Counted from the stretch's first letter, positions 19,028 to 26,556 are shown. The stretch: DNA of 35,906 nucleotides from Paenibacillus koleovorans NBRC 103111 (GCF_004000845.1 NZ_BIMA01000070.1:1-35906); one strand, 5' to 3'. Notes: a model not told the origin generated them from the sequence alone. Translations and numbers: made by a program.

Positions 19028-19600
19028 TCACTCCTCACCTGTCATTTCTTTGGCGAACCGGTAGATCAGGAAATTGCCCTGGAATACCATCTCTTCGCCC
19101 ACGTATGTGAAAACTTCCACTTTGGCTTTCCCTTTTTGCCCGGAAATGGATCTGACATAAGCTTTGGCGATACATTTCTCCCATAACCGAACCGGTCGAA
19201 TAAACCGAATGTCCGCGGAAGCGGTCAAAGCCTTCTCATTGTTGATGACCGCAATGGCGAGCGAGTTCGCCTGCGAGAAAATATGGTGGCCGCGCGCGAT
19301 CTTCGTTCGGGAAAACACATGCTCCTCCCGGATCTCGAAAATCGAGATGCCGCTCTTGTCGAGCTGCAAATCGATGATATCCCCGATCACCTCATGGAGC
19401 GGCATTGACTGAATCTGGTCGTAAGACCGTTCGGCCATCAGCTTCATCCGTTCCCGCAGCTCCGGAATGCCGAGCTCCAGCCGGTCGAGCCGGATCGTCT
19501 GAATGCTGACCTTGAACTTCCGGGTCAGCTCCTCGTCGGTTACGAAAGGATTGTCTTCGATTTCTCGAGCCAGCTGCTGCTGGCGTTGACGCTTAGGCAT
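19028..19600 (-). CDS. fapR: Transcriptional repressor FapR of fatty-acid and phospholipid genes
   Basis: Malonyl-CoA-responsive repressor. N-terminal DeoR-like helix-turn-helix (TDEELTRKFKVSIQTIRLDRLELGIPELRER, about 19-49 in pieces) and a C-terminal hot-dog effector domain with the conserved EHVFSR and IARGHHIFSQANSLA segments that bind malonyl-CoA. The start is not certain. MPKRQRQQQLARE from the ATG at 19600 (190 residues) fits the family length, but the AGGAGG lies about 17 bases upstream. A GTG at 19618 is too close to that site, and a longer frame has no site. First gene of the fab operon, with a probable own operator upstream. Confidence 0.95.
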   Translation of the reverse strand: MPKRQRQQQLAREIEDNPFVTDEELTRKFKVSIQTIRLDRLELGIPELRERMKLMAERSYDQIQSMPLHEVIGDIIDLQLDKSGISIFEIREEHVFSRTKIARGHHIFSQANSLAIAVINNEKALTASADIRFIRPVRLWEKCIAKAYVRSISGQKGKAKVEVFTYVGEEMVFQGNFLIYRFAKEMTGEE

Positions 19601-19671
19601 CCGTTCGATGACGGCCACCTCCTCTTTCTCGAAGCGCACGGACATGCGTTGTCGGTATGTAGCAGCAACCT

Positions 19672-19697
19672 TTGTTACCAGGTACCAAATCAGTATA
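19672..19697 (-). promoter_or_regulatory. fapR promoter with probable FapR operator
   Basis: On the minus strand TATACT (19697-19692) is a good -10, and the 17-bp near-palindrome TTGGTACCTGGTAACAA (19688-19672) covers the expected start site. It resembles the known FapR box type (TTAGTACC...GGTACTAA) recalled from Bacillus. A repressor there would block initiation, giving autoregulation of the whole lipid operon. The -35 is poor (TTTCCT). Confidence 0.65.
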
Positions 19698-19744
19698 TAT
19701 AATTCCCTCCGAAAAGGAAAGGGCGGCCGTCCCGATTGCGCAAA

Positions 19745-19775
19745 CAAAAAAGCACCCCACCGATTGTGAAGTGCT
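19745..19775 (-). terminator. Intrinsic terminator after rpmF
   Basis: AGCACTTCAC pairs with GTGGGGTGCT (10 bp with two G-U) around the loop AATCG, followed on the minus strand by TTTTTTG. It starts 18 bp after the rpmF stop and isolates yceD-rpmF from the fapR promoter. Confidence 0.88.
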
Positions 19776-19792
19776 CTCCTGCGCACGAAATC

Positions 19793-19966
19793 TTATTGTT
19801 TTACGATTTCTCTGCCTTTGTAGGATCCGCAAACTTTGCAAACCCGGTGAGCCAGCTTCAGTTCACCGCAGTTGTCGCATTTAACCATACCCGGTACTAC
19901 CAGCTTGAAATGCGTACGACGCTTGTCGCGGCGGGTTTTGGAAATTTTTCTAAAAGGAACTGCCAT
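19793..19966 (-). CDS. rpmF: 50S ribosomal protein L32 (zinc-binding form)
   Basis: 57 residues from [20 protein letters not shown]. Two CxxC pairs (CDNC and CKVC) form a zinc ribbon, so this is the zinc-dependent paralogue type. The ATG at 19966 is the start; the GTG at 19975 lies in the AAGGAGGTG site. It forms the conserved yceD-rpmF pair with the upstream gene. Confidence 0.98.
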   Translation of the reverse strand: MAVPFRKISKTRRDKRRTHFKLVVPGMVKCDNCGELKLAHRVCKVCGSYKGREIVKQ

Positions 19967-19989
19967 GATTCCCACCTCCTTAAACGAGT

Positions 19990-20508
19990 CTACTCTTGCT
20001 TCTTCTGTTTCTCAAAATATTGGGCGAGCACTTCCAACCGAGGATCGATTCGCGCTTCCGCAGGCTTAGCCGGATGAATGTTCAGGTTCAAGCCCGTCTC
20101 CGGGTCAAGTCCCTTGCAATCCTCCTCGCAAAGCGGAACATACGGAAGTCCGAGCTGCGCGGTCTCCTCGAAGAAAGGCATCAAGTCGATCTTGTCTTCG
20201 ACGGCCAAGTGCATATGCTCATCCTCTTCATCCACCTGTTCCGCATCCTGGGTAAACCATTCCCGGAACGGCAGCTTCAGCGTCTGGCAATAGGACGTCA
20301 AGCAACGCGAGCAAACCATCTCGACCGGCAAAGTCAGCATGCCGGCAACCTCGACGAGCTCGGCTGCGGCTGCGGCATGAATCGCCGCCTGCAACGGCTC
20401 TGCATGTACAATATCCCGGCGTCCCGACGTCAGAAACGGCATCTCGATGCGTCCCGACCAATCGATCCGGCCGTTCTTGGCACACAAGTCACGGACATTC
20501 ACTATCAT
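19990..20508 (-). CDS. DUF177 protein YceD (YlbN)
   Basis: Conserved protein of the YceD/DUF177 family, 172 residues from [13 protein letters not shown], encoded just before rpmF in nearly all bacteria; its plant homologue acts in 23S rRNA accumulation. A CSRCL motif near residue 80 and [10 protein letters not shown] near 135-145 match the family's conserved cysteine positions. The C-terminus [23 protein letters not shown] is characteristic. The ATG at 20508 has GAGG five bases upstream. It is driven by a near-consensus promoter. Confidence 0.93.
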   Translation of the reverse strand: MIVNVRDLCAKNGRIDWSGRIEMPFLTSGRRDIVHAEPLQAAIHAAAAAELVEVAGMLTLPVEMVCSRCLTSYCQTLKLPFREWFTQDAEQVDEEDEHMHLAVEDKIDLMPFFEETAQLGLPYVPLCEEDCKGLDPETGLNLNIHPAKPAEARIDPRLEVLAQYFEKQKKQE

Positions 20509-20537
20509 AGTTACCTCACCCCAAACAAACAAAAGTA

Positions 20538-20567
20538 ATTATATCGAGATTACGCCTATTTTGTCAA
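20538..20567 (-). promoter_or_regulatory. Sigma-A promoter for yceD-rpmF
   Basis: Minus-strand TTGACA (20567-20562) and TATAAT (20543-20538), both consensus, with an 18-nt spacer. It lies 30 bp before the yceD start and just downstream of ylbL. Confidence 0.85.
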
Positions 20568-20597
20568 CCGTTCGCAAACGCTTTTTCGCCCGAGCCG

Positions 20598-21749
20598 TCA
20601 AGAGGATTTTTCCGGCAATCCCGCCAAAACCTGCAACGCTTCCTCCAGCGAGCCGACCGGCACGACCTTCATTGCCGATTTGATCTGCTTGGCTTTGTCT
20701 GCGGCATCCGTATAATTCGCCACATCTCCGGCCAAGCCGCATTCGCCCGCCTTGCGGTCCTTCGGCGCGAAGAACAGCTCGGTGCCTTCCCGCTCGGCGG
20801 CGACGATCTTGTGCTGGATCCCGCCGATCGAGCATACGTTGCCGCTGGCGTCGATCGTGCCGGTGCCTGCGATTCGATAGCCTTTGCTCAGGTCGCCGAC
20901 CGTCAGCTGGTTGTAGATCTCGAGCGAGAACATAAGACCTGCCGAAGGACCGCCGATTTCGCCGGCTTGAATCTCGACCTTCTTGTCCGCTTGATCCGGC
21001 ACCGTAGAACGCAGATCGGCAGTCGTCACGCCGATGCCGGGCCGTGGTCCGGACTCGCCGCCCGGCGATGGGGACGGCGATGCGAGCCGGGCGGAAACGT
21101 CGGCCAAGACAATCGGGTACGTCAGCTCCTCGGCGCCGCGTTTCACAACCAAGCTGACCGTATCGCCGACCTTCTTGGCGGTCAAGATCGCCTGCAGCTC
21201 CTTAATGCCGCCGACGGCCAAGCCGTCCGCCTGGATGATCGTATCGCCCGGCTTCAGCACCTGGTCGGCAGGAAGTCCTTTTTTCGTCTCCGTCACATAG
21301 GCGCCCATGCTCTTGATCTGGAACGGAATGTTCGCTTTTTTGTAGGCGGCCTGGATGGCGCTGCTCTGCGATTCGAGCATAACGATTTCCTGGCGCTGCA
21401 TGAACTGCTGCTCGGTCTGTCCGTGCAGGACGTCCCGCTTGCGTTGCACTTCCATGTTCGGATTCCAGATAGCTAACAAGTAGCCGAGGATGCTCGTTCG
21501 CGGAATCAAGGCGACCGTCGTCAGCATAAACGCGCCTTTTTCCTCGGTATCCGCCTGTACGACCTTGACCATCGGCTTGATGCTCTCTGCGGAGCCCGGC
21601 TGGTAAATGTAGTAAGGTACTTGAATGACGTACAAGCCGTATAGCACGACCAAGGTGACGCCGAACGACAGCAGGAAACCGCGCAATGCCCGGTCACGGT
21701 CTCCGGTCCGCCGGGCTCCCATTCTCCCGCCCGTATAGCCTTCATTCAT
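20598..21749 (-). CDS. ylbL: YlbL, membrane-anchored PDZ/Lon-type protease
   Basis: 383 residues from MNEGYTGGRMG (ATG at 21749 with GGAGG about ten bases upstream). One membrane helix (about 24-45, FLLSFGVTLVVLYGLYVIQV) anchors it. A PDZ domain lies about 148-215 (GLPADQVLKPGDTIIQADG). The C-terminal Lon-like serine protease domain has the Ser269/Lys314 dyad in GGPSAGLMFSL and GGIQHKIVAA. A Pro/Ser linker (SPSPSPGGESGP) separates the domains. In Bacillus the homologue clears the checkpoint inhibitor YneA, and SepM of streptococci processes a peptide signal. It is divergent from ylbJ. Confidence 0.94.
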   Translation of the reverse strand: MNEGYTGGRMGARRTGDRDRALRGFLLSFGVTLVVLYGLYVIQVPYYIYQPGSAESIKPMVKVVQADTEEKGAFMLTTVALIPRTSILGYLLAIWNPNMEVQRKRDVLHGQTEQQFMQRQEIVMLESQSSAIQAAYKKANIPFQIKSMGAYVTETKKGLPADQVLKPGDTIIQADGLAVGGIKELQAILTAKKVGDTVSLVVKRGAEELTYPIVLADVSARLASPSPSPGGESGPRPGIGVTTADLRSTVPDQADKKVEIQAGEIGGPSAGLMFSLEIYNQLTVGDLSKGYRIAGTGTIDASGNVCSIGGIQHKIVAAEREGTELFFAPKDRKAGECGLAGDVANYTDAADKAKQIKSAMKVVPVGSLEEALQVLAGLPEKSS

Positions 21750-21854
21750 TTTTCTTGTCCTCCTGGCGCCTGTCAGGCCGACCGCGCTTGGTCTAATCCG
21801 TGTTGCTCCCGCGTAAACTTGTACCACTTACTCTATTCTGAAGGTGGTCATCGT

Positions 21855-23177
21855 ATGCCCAGCGGCATCTTCCATACGCAGAGCCGGTCGTTCACCGTAC
21901 TGCTCGCCGCCCTGACGGCTCTCTTCGTGCTCTCCATCCTATTGTTTCCCGATCGGGCGTTTCAATCATCGCTTGGCGGATTGTCGCTTTGGTGGAACGT
22001 CGTCTTCCCCGCGCTGCTGCCGTTCCTCATCGTCGCCGAGCTGATGATCGGCCTCGGCTTGGCGCGGAGCGTCGGCGTGCTGCTCGATCCGCTCATGCGG
22101 GTGCTGTTCCGCCTGCCGGGAGCCGGCGGTCTCGCGCTGGCGATGGGCGGCCTCGCCGGCGGGCCGGCCGGCGCCCAGATCGCGGGCAAGCTGCGCAGCG
22201 ACGGAGCGGTCACCCGGGAGCAGGGCGAGCGACTGCTGGGCATGTCGCACATGAGCAGCCCTTTCCTCATCCTGAGCGTGATCGGCGCAGGGTTCCTTCA
22301 CCACCCGGCGACGGGAACCGCGATCGCCGTCATTCATTATGGCTCGGCGTTCGTCGCCGCCATCGTCATGCGCTTCGCGCGTAAAGAGGAGTCCCGGCTG
22401 CAACTCCCGCTAAAGTCAGCAGCTTACACTGTTGTTAGGATGCCGCTTCTCGTTAAGTTTTTCCGGGAAATGCACGAAGCGCGTCTCCAGGACGGTCGCA
22501 CGTTCGGCAAGCTGCTGGGCGACGCCGTATCCGGCGCGATCCAGACGCTGCTCGCGATCGGCGGCGTCATCATGATGTTCTCCGTCGTCATGCACGCCTT
22601 GCAGCTGTCGCTTGCCGCTCCTGCCTTCAATGCAGCGCTAGGCTTGGTCATTCGGCTGTTCGGCTATAACGGTGCCGCAGCCCCCGACTGGATTCCGAGC
22701 ATCCTGGAAGTCCATCTGGGCACATACGCGTTCAGCCAATTCAATCCTGGCGGTGCCGGCATGCCTTGGCAAGCGGCGCTGATCGGCCTCGCACTCGGCT
22801 GGAGCGGGCTGTCCCATCATCTACAAGTGCAAAGTCTCGTTCGCCACACCGATCTGCGCTATTGGCCGTTCCTCGTGCATCGCCTGCTGCATGGCGGGCT
22901 GGCATTCGGCTCGACGCTCGCGCTGTGGAATCCGCTACAGACGATGCTGGCTCGCGCCCGGCCCAGCTTCCTGTCATTCCCGGCAGCCATGCCGCCGGCA
23001 TTCGATCTCCCCGTAAGCGGTAAGACATCCATAGCTACGGAGGCATGGAGCGGCTGGACCGCCTTTCCCGGCAGGCTGGAGCAATTTGCCCTCCTGCTGC
23101 TCACGCTGTTCGTTTTGTCCGGCGCGATCGCCCTTATTCGCCGGCTGGTGTCGGCTTCGACGGAGCGGCTGAGCTAG
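21855..23177 (+). CDS. ylbJ: YlbJ, sporulation integral membrane protein
   Basis: The only core gene on the plus strand in this part. 440 residues with about eight hydrophobic segments and a nucleoside-recognition (Gate) type fold. It opens [13 protein letters not shown] with a first helix at about 15-35 ([18 protein letters not shown]). Gly-rich [20 protein letters not shown] near 90-110 and [20 protein letters not shown] near 125-145 are typical. Bacillus YlbJ is a mother-cell protein needed for heat-resistant spores. The ATG at 21855 has AAGGTGG eight bases upstream. The last 44 bp overlap the 3' end of coaD on the other strand. No sigma-E promoter could be seen. Confidence 0.92.
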   Translation: MPSGIFHTQSRSFTVLLAALTALFVLSILLFPDRAFQSSLGGLSLWWNVVFPALLPFLIVAELMIGLGLARSVGVLLDPLMRVLFRLPGAGGLALAMGGLAGGPAGAQIAGKLRSDGAVTREQGERLLGMSHMSSPFLILSVIGAGFLHHPATGTAIAVIHYGSAFVAAIVMRFARKEESRLQLPLKSAAYTVVRMPLLVKFFREMHEARLQDGRTFGKLLGDAVSGAIQTLLAIGGVIMMFSVVMHALQLSLAAPAFNAALGLVIRLFGYNGAAAPDWIPSILEVHLGTYAFSQFNPGGAGMPWQAALIGLALGWSGLSHHLQVQSLVRHTDLRYWPFLVHRLLHGGLAFGSTLALWNPLQTMLARARPSFLSFPAAMPPAFDLPVSGKTSIATEAWSGWTAFPGRLEQFALLLLTLFVLSGAIALIRRLVSASTERLS

Positions 23178-23679
23178 CCGCCCCGCCGAATTTCCGCTTC
23201 AATGCCGACTCCACGATATCCGGAACAAGATCCTCCACGGGACCGTTGTACTTCGCAATCTCCTTTACAATACTGGAGCTGAGGTAAGAAAACTTCGGAT
23301 GCGTCATCATGAAGAACGTCTCGATCTTGGCGTTCAGCTTGTGATTGAGCGACGCCATCTGCAGCTCGTATTCGAAATCGGATACCGCCCGCAGCCCTTT
23401 CACGATCACATGCGCCTGTTTGGCTTCCATATAATTGATGAGCAGTCCGCTGATGCTGTCGATTTCGACATTCGGCAGATGGCCCGTCACTTCCCGCAGC
23501 AGCCCCGTTCGCTCTTCCAAGTTGAACAGAGGCTGCTTCGAGCTGTTCGTCGCGATGGCGACGATCACTTTGTCGAAAATGCCGGCAGCCCGGCTAATGA
23601 TGTCGAGGTGCCCGTTCGTTACCGGATCGAAGCTTCCCGGACAAACGGCGACCGTGTAGTCATGTTTGATTTTGCTCAT
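23134..23679 (-). CDS. coaD: Phosphopantetheine adenylyltransferase
   Basis: Adds AMP from ATP to 4'-phosphopantetheine to form dephospho-CoA. 181 residues from [20 protein letters not shown]. The nucleotidyl-transferase motif TNGHLD has its His at 24, and [12 protein letters not shown] (about 121-132) is the second ATP-binding motif. It ends in an Ala/Pro/Ser-rich tail of about 20 residues encoded by the overlap with ylbJ. The ATG at 23679 has GGAGG nine bases upstream. The start overlaps the rsmD stop by 20 bp. Confidence 0.97.
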   Translation of the reverse strand: MSKIKHDYTVAVCPGSFDPVTNGHLDIISRAAGIFDKVIVAIATNSSKQPLFNLEERTGLLREVTGHLPNVEIDSISGLLINYMEAKQAHVIVKGLRAVSDFEYELQMASLNHKLNAKIETFFMMTHPKFSYLSSSIVKEIAKYNGPVEDLVPDIVESALKRKFGGAASSAAPSKPTPAGE

Positions 23680-24268
23680 GGTGCCCCGCCTCCTCTTCTG
23701 CAACTTCTTCTTCAAGCTTCAACTTATAAATAGAAACCGCTGTTTCGCCGTATTGCGCCCGTCTCGTACAAACCGCGTCTCCAATTTGCTCGGCGCAGTT
23801 GTAATCCGCCTCATGCTCGACGAGAATCGTCGCCTCCGGCTCCAGCAGCTGCAGCGATTGAAGCAATCCAACCAGCTTCTCGATATCCCTGAGCTTGTAG
23901 GGCGGGTCAAGAAACACCAGCCGGAAGCGGGTGTCCGGTTTCTTCGCCAGCACCTTGATCGCCCGCTCGGCGTCGTTGCGATACACCTCCGCCTGCTCGG
24001 CGAGCCGCGCCGCCTGCAGGTTGAGCTGCACGATCTCGACCGCGCGTTTGTCGGCGTCGATGAACACGGCCCGCTCCATCCCCCGGCTGAGCGCTTCGAT
24101 GCCAAGGCCGCCCGTGCCGGCGAACAAATCGAGCGCCATCCCGCCGTCGAAATAAGGGCCGATCATGCTGAAAATCGCTTCCTTCACTTTATCCGTCGTC
24201 GGCCGCGTCCCCATGCCGGGCACCGGCTTCAACGTTCGGCCTCGCGCCGATCCCGATATGACTCTCAA
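23660..24268 (-). CDS. rsmD: 16S rRNA (guanine966-N2)-methyltransferase RsmD
   Basis: SAM-dependent methylase of 16S rRNA. 203 residues. The start is a TTG at 24268 ([16 protein letters not shown]) with GAGGG six bases upstream; the earlier in-frame ATG adds non-homologous residues. SAM motif [19 protein letters not shown] (about 45-63) and catalytic FLDPPYKL near 120 are clear. It is paired with coaD as in Bacillus (ylbH-coaD). The TTG overlaps the stop of a doubtful upstream reading frame. Confidence 0.95.
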   Translation of the reverse strand: MRVISGSARGRTLKPVPGMGTRPTTDKVKEAIFSMIGPYFDGGMALDLFAGTGGLGIEALSRGMERAVFIDADKRAVEIVQLNLQAARLAEQAEVYRNDAERAIKVLAKKPDTRFRLVFLDPPYKLRDIEKLVGLLQSLQLLEPEATILVEHEADYNCAEQIGDAVCTRRAQYGETAVSIYKLKLEEEVAEEEAGHHEQNQT

Positions 24269-24510
24269 CGTCGTCGTCCCTCGTTCCTGCGAATTCCTGC
24301 TGCTATCGTACCACAATCGTTTGACCGTTCACAAAATTTTTCCGCCCTATGTATAAGAACCCAACTTGGCGTCAACAATGAAGCTATCGACATGAACAAT
24401 GTCGTAGACAACCGCGGAGAAGACTTACGTTTCCCCATAAGCTCTTCGTCCGGTTTCTCCTCTCCCATGAGGGGCCCCGCAAGGGGTCCCAAAAACTTCG
24501 ATCCGCTCAT
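24265..24510 (-). CDS. Doubtful small ORF upstream of rsmD
   Basis: An 81-codon frame from the ATG at 24510 (MSGSKFLGPLAGPLMGEEKP) whose TGA overlaps the rsmD TTG start in TTGA, an arrangement typical of coupling. Against it, the AAGGG site touches the ATG, the frame passes through two hairpins and a candidate promoter, and I recognise no family. It may be chance. Confidence 0.2.
   Translation of the reverse strand: MSGSKFLGPLAGPLMGEEKPDEELMGKRKSSPRLSTTLFMSIASLLTPSWVLIHRAEKFCERSNDCGTIAAGIRRNEGRRR
24348..24375 (-). promoter_or_regulatory. Candidate promoter for rsmD-coaD
   Basis: Minus-strand TTGACG (24375-24370), a 16-nt spacer and TACATA (24353-24348), about 80 bp upstream of rsmD. The match is moderate and other placements (TTGTGA with TACGAT nearer to the gene) are possible. 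Confidence 0.35.
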
Positions 24511-24533
24511 CCCTTGTGGGGAGCGGTTTTTTT
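24471..24533 (+). terminator. Hairpin plus U-tract on the plus strand, no known gene upstream
   Basis: CCGCTC (24503) pairs with GAGCGG, strengthened by inner CCC/GGG, followed by seven T residues on the plus strand. Just before it lies GGGCCCC-GCAA-GGGGTCC, a 7-bp stem with a GNRA loop, and near 24387 CTA-CGACAT pairs with ATGTCG-TAG. A plus-strand transcript of about 150-180 nt would end here, but no gene on that strand is recognised. Confidence 0.45.
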
Positions 24534-24659
24534 CTATCTCCTCCCCATCATTAACACAGCATTTTCTCACATTGCCCACCATTTGACCACCAAATTTGTA
24601 CATGCCCCATCTATCCGGGTGAGCTTATGCGACGTGGGAACCCGTTGCCATGCCTCACG

Positions 24660-24687
24660 CCGTCCCCGAGAATCACCCGGGGGACGG
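24660..24687. repeat. Short perfect hairpin
   Basis: CCGTCCCC and GGGGACGG (8 bp) with a 12-nt loop, about 25-50 bp past the DUF7667-like gene on the minus strand. No U-tract follows on either strand. The spacer from 24534 to 24711 holds nothing else that I can identify. Confidence 0.35.
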
Positions 24688-24711
24688 ACGCATATAATAG
24701 AAGCGTCTTCT

Positions 24712-24984
24712 TTAGTCGGTGCCCAAGCGGCCCGGCTTTTTTGTTGTGCTGCCATCCAGATCACGACAGAGCTCATGCAGCCAGTCCACGTCATTAGTCA
24801 TGCTGGCCTTCAACGCTTGATTCTTGAGCAGCGCCTGCCGCCAGCAGTAGTTGACGATCCAGTCTAGACACAGCTTAAGCTCCTGCAGTTGGACCGGATC
24901 GAGCCCCCGTGCCTTTTGGACAACCCGCAGTTGGGCGATCCGGCAAATGATTGGGCTGTCGCTCAAGTCCAAAGTAACCACCAT
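24712..24984 (-). CDS. Small DUF7667-like protein
   Basis: 90 residues from the ATG at 24984 (MVVTLDLSDSPIICRI). The segment QELKLCLDWIVNYCWRQALL and the ending ASMTNDVDWLHELCRDLDG resemble a small family common in Paenibacillus mobile or phage-like regions (recalled as DUF7667). Function is unknown. A TTG at 24972 with GGTGG upstream is an alternative start. Its 5' end overlaps the preceding small membrane gene by 22 bp, suggesting coupling. Confidence 0.6.
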   Translation of the reverse strand: MVVTLDLSDSPIICRIAQLRVVQKARGLDPVQLQELKLCLDWIVNYCWRQALLKNQALKASMTNDVDWLHELCRDLDGSTTKKPGRLGTD

Positions 24985-25133
24985 CCTACACACGCCAGCG
25001 CCCCGAGCGCGACCACGTAACACGCAGCGAGGGTTTGCATCCTCGGATCATGCACCCGCTCCTGCGTGGCGTACACTGCCTTTGGACGGCCGTCGAGCGT
25101 GTAGCGGATGCGGTAAACGGTTTGCTTCTCCAT
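24963..25133 (-). CDS. 56-residue predicted membrane protein
   Basis: A gene too short for most ORF callers. The ATG at 25133 has AAGGAG nine bases upstream. The first 30 residues are charged (MEKQTVYRIRYTLDGRPK), and residues about 34-56 form one hydrophobic helix rich in Ala, Cys and Trp ending GWWLLWT. It is preceded by a good promoter and overlaps the DUF7667-like gene. I do not recognise the family. Single-helix topology and position beside an Xre regulator would fit a small membrane effector, but that is inference. Confidence 0.6.
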   Translation of the reverse strand: MEKQTVYRIRYTLDGRPKAVYATQERVHDPRMQTLAACYVVALGALACVGWWLLWT

Positions 25134-25157
25134 CTGTACCATCTCCTTTTGTTGGTG

Positions 25158-25185
25158 ATGATACAGTGTATGCGGTTATTTGCAA
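25158..25185 (-). promoter_or_regulatory. Promoter of the small membrane protein gene
   Basis: Minus-strand TTGCAA (25185-25180), a 16-nt spacer and TATCAT (25163-25158). Just upstream lies TGTACACAAAATGTATC with TACA/TGTA half-sites (near 25200-25215), a possible operator for the adjacent Xre protein. Confidence 0.55.
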
Positions 25186-25226
25186 AAGTTGCCGACTAAG
25201 ATACATTTTGTGTACAAAAAGAAACA

Positions 25227-25427
25227 CTACTCATCCAGAAATACGATCTCCTCGACCGTCTTATTTAACAGTTTGGAAAGCTTAAGCACTGTTTCAAGTT
25301 CCGGCTGCGTCTTCTGCCGCTCCCACCGATTATACAAAGTCCTGTTAATGCCGATGTGCTCGGCAAACTCCACTTGGTTCATCCGATGGTCATGACGGAT
25401 TTCCTTGAGTCGGTTTTTAACGGCCAT
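25227..25427 (-). CDS. Xre-family transcriptional regulator
   Basis: 66 residues from MAVKNRLKEIRHDHRMNQVE. It is almost entirely one lambda-Cro-type helix-turn-helix: MNQVEFAEHIGINRTLYNRW (about 16-35) with the recognition helix near INRTLYNRWER, then a dimer helix KLSKLLNKTVEEIVFLDE. The ATG at 25427 has GAGG eight bases upstream. Such stand-alone proteins act as repressors of prophage or toxin-like modules. The palindrome at 25503 and half-sites near 25205 are candidate operators on both sides. Confidence 0.85.
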   Translation of the reverse strand: MAVKNRLKEIRHDHRMNQVEFAEHIGINRTLYNRWERQKTQPELETVLKLSKLLNKTVEEIVFLDE

Positions 25428-25502
25428 CCCTATCACCTCAACCACAATTTCAACGTAGATAGCCGAGAATCCTACTTTTATTACATATATTTATTTTATA
25501 AA

Positions 25503-25520
25503 TTCCCAAACGCTTGGGAA
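25503..25520. promoter_or_regulatory. Palindrome upstream of the Xre gene, candidate operator
   Basis: TTCCCAA-ACGC-TTGGGAA, a perfect 7-bp inverted repeat about 75 bp upstream of the regulator. Its TTGGGA half could serve as a -35 with TGTAAT 18 bases on, so a bound repressor would block its own promoter. AT-rich sequence follows towards the gene. Confidence 0.45.
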
Positions 25521-25529
25521 AATAGAAAA

Positions 25530-25553
25530 CCCCGCTAACCGAAGCCACCGAGG
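25530..25553 (-). terminator. Terminator-like hairpin on the minus strand
   Basis: CCTCG-TGGC stem segments close a TTCG loop (5 bp, one mismatch, 4 bp with G-U pairs), followed on the minus strand by TTTTCTATTTT. No intact gene ends here; only a 43-codon relic lies upstream. Confidence 0.4.
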
Positions 25554-25579
25554 GAGTAGTAATGACTTACTGTGACCGA

Positions 25580-25609
25580 GTGCCGATACTTATCGGCACC
25601 GCTATTTTT
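25580..25609 (+). terminator. Terminator-like hairpin on the plus strand
   Basis: GTGCCGATA and TATCGGCAC form a perfect 9-bp inverted repeat with a 2-nt centre (8 bp with a 4-nt loop), followed by CGCTATTTTTA on the plus strand. No plus-strand gene precedes it. The surrounding stretch 25428-25941 otherwise holds only the relic frame and regulatory sites listed here. Confidence 0.4.
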
Positions 25610-25723
25610 ATTCAGTGCCATAACTGACTCTCTGCCCCTCATGCGGTATTTGTAGGTTCTGACAGCCATCTACCTGACTTTGTAATAATCGTCGACCAAC
25701 ATTCCATATGTGGACCGGCCTCG

Positions 25724-25855
25724 TCAGCAATTTGCGTGCATCCACGCCCCTTTTTCGGTCCAAAGATAGAGAACAGCGGCGTTTTTTAAACCTAAATCAA
25801 TTTGATGTTGGTTGATAAAGTCCCGTTTCTCGTCGCCAAGGACCGCGATATAATG
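25724..25855 (-). pseudogene. Relic reading frame without start codon
   Basis: 43 sense codons between stops, with protein-like content (VLGDEKRDFINQHQIDLG, LKNAAVLYLWTEKG) but no ATG, GTG or TTG near the front. It may be a remnant of a mobile-element protein. I do not recognise the family. Confidence 0.2.
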
Positions 25856-25913
25856 TTAGCTGTGTCCGAATAGCATGAACAAGTAAGACAGGTCAGTCCT
25901 TCGCATCTTACTT
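25849..25913 (+). promoter_or_regulatory. Promoter and structured leader of the HTH_17 gene
   Basis: TATAAT at 25849-25854 is a perfect -10; the -35 is weak. The leader of about 80 nt contains AAGTAAGA (25881-25888) pairing with TCTTACTT (25906-25913), with inner AGG/CCT, ending 13 bp before the ribosome site. Confidence 0.45.
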
Positions 25914-25941
25914 ATTCCATTCGACAGAAAGGAGTCACACC

Positions 25942-26241
25942 ATGACCCAATCCCTGGACGCCGCAATCCGTGCCATTGTCGCGGAGGAAGTAGCAGCTGC
26001 AATACGCATTCTGCGTGAGGAAATGGCCGTTCAAGCTGACCAGACACTGACGTTCACTGAGGCCTGCGACTATCTCAATCTCAGCGAGCACACGCTGCGC
26101 AAGTACATTCGCCAGAAACGCATCCCCCATCGTGTTGTAGGAGCGGATGGCAGCCGGAAGCCGCGGTATCTGTTTAGCACGCTGAGTCTGGATAAGTGGA
26201 AGGCTGCTCAAGAAGCCGCGAATTACATGGAGGGGAGGTGA
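25942..26241 (+). CDS. HTH_17/excisionase-like DNA-binding protein
   Basis: 99 residues. The N-terminal third is a helical, Ala/Glu-rich segment (AIVAEEVAAAIRILREEM). Residues about 36-80 form a MerR/excisionase-type winged helix: TFTEACDYLNLSEHTLRKYI followed by the wing RIPHRVVG and PRYLFSTLSLDKW. The ATG at 25942 has AAAGGAG seven bases upstream. Such proteins are common near integrases and plasmid-type elements. No integrase remains nearby, so its partner may be lost. Confidence 0.75.
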   Translation: MTQSLDAAIRAIVAEEVAAAIRILREEMAVQADQTLTFTEACDYLNLSEHTLRKYIRQKRIPHRVVGADGSRKPRYLFSTLSLDKWKAAQEAANYMEGR

Positions 26242-26330
26242 ACACCAAAAGAAGGAGCCAAGCCAAAAATTGGGGAAGCGATACCTCGGAAGAGCGTATT
26301 TGAAAACTAAATAGAAAGTGAGACTCCAGC

Positions 26331-26547
26331 ATGACTATCAAAATCAAACAATACGAAAATTTACCGGACATTTTGTCTCTGCAGCAAGCGGCGGACTTTT
26401 TTTGGAATATCTCGTCGGCGGGTTTACGAGTTCTGCCAACTGTCCCCTGAATTCGGTGGGCTCCCTAGTTTCATCATAGGGGCTTCTCGAAAATAGAGAG
26501 AGAAGGTTGAGCTTCGAAAGTTTATCGATCGACTTAAATCGGTGTGA
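26331..26547 (+). pseudogene. Excisionase-like HTH gene, frameshifted and with an amber codon
   Basis: Starts MTIKIKQYENLPDILSLQQA. At a run of seven T (26397-26403) the frame leaves GISRRRVYEFCQLSPEFGG and LPSFIIGAS, which are recovered by removing one T. After SRK an in-frame TAG (26494) interrupts, then REKVELRKFIDRLKSV continues to a TGA at 26547. The restored product of about 70 residues is a small winged helix of the excisionase kind. Decay, T-run slippage or a sequencing error at the homopolymer could each explain the shift. Confidence 0.7.
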
Positions 26548-26556
26548 AAGGAACGG

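Noticed and set aside
24691-24700. TATAAT on the plus strand
   Set aside because: No -35, no downstream plus-strand gene and a stable hairpin immediately upstream.
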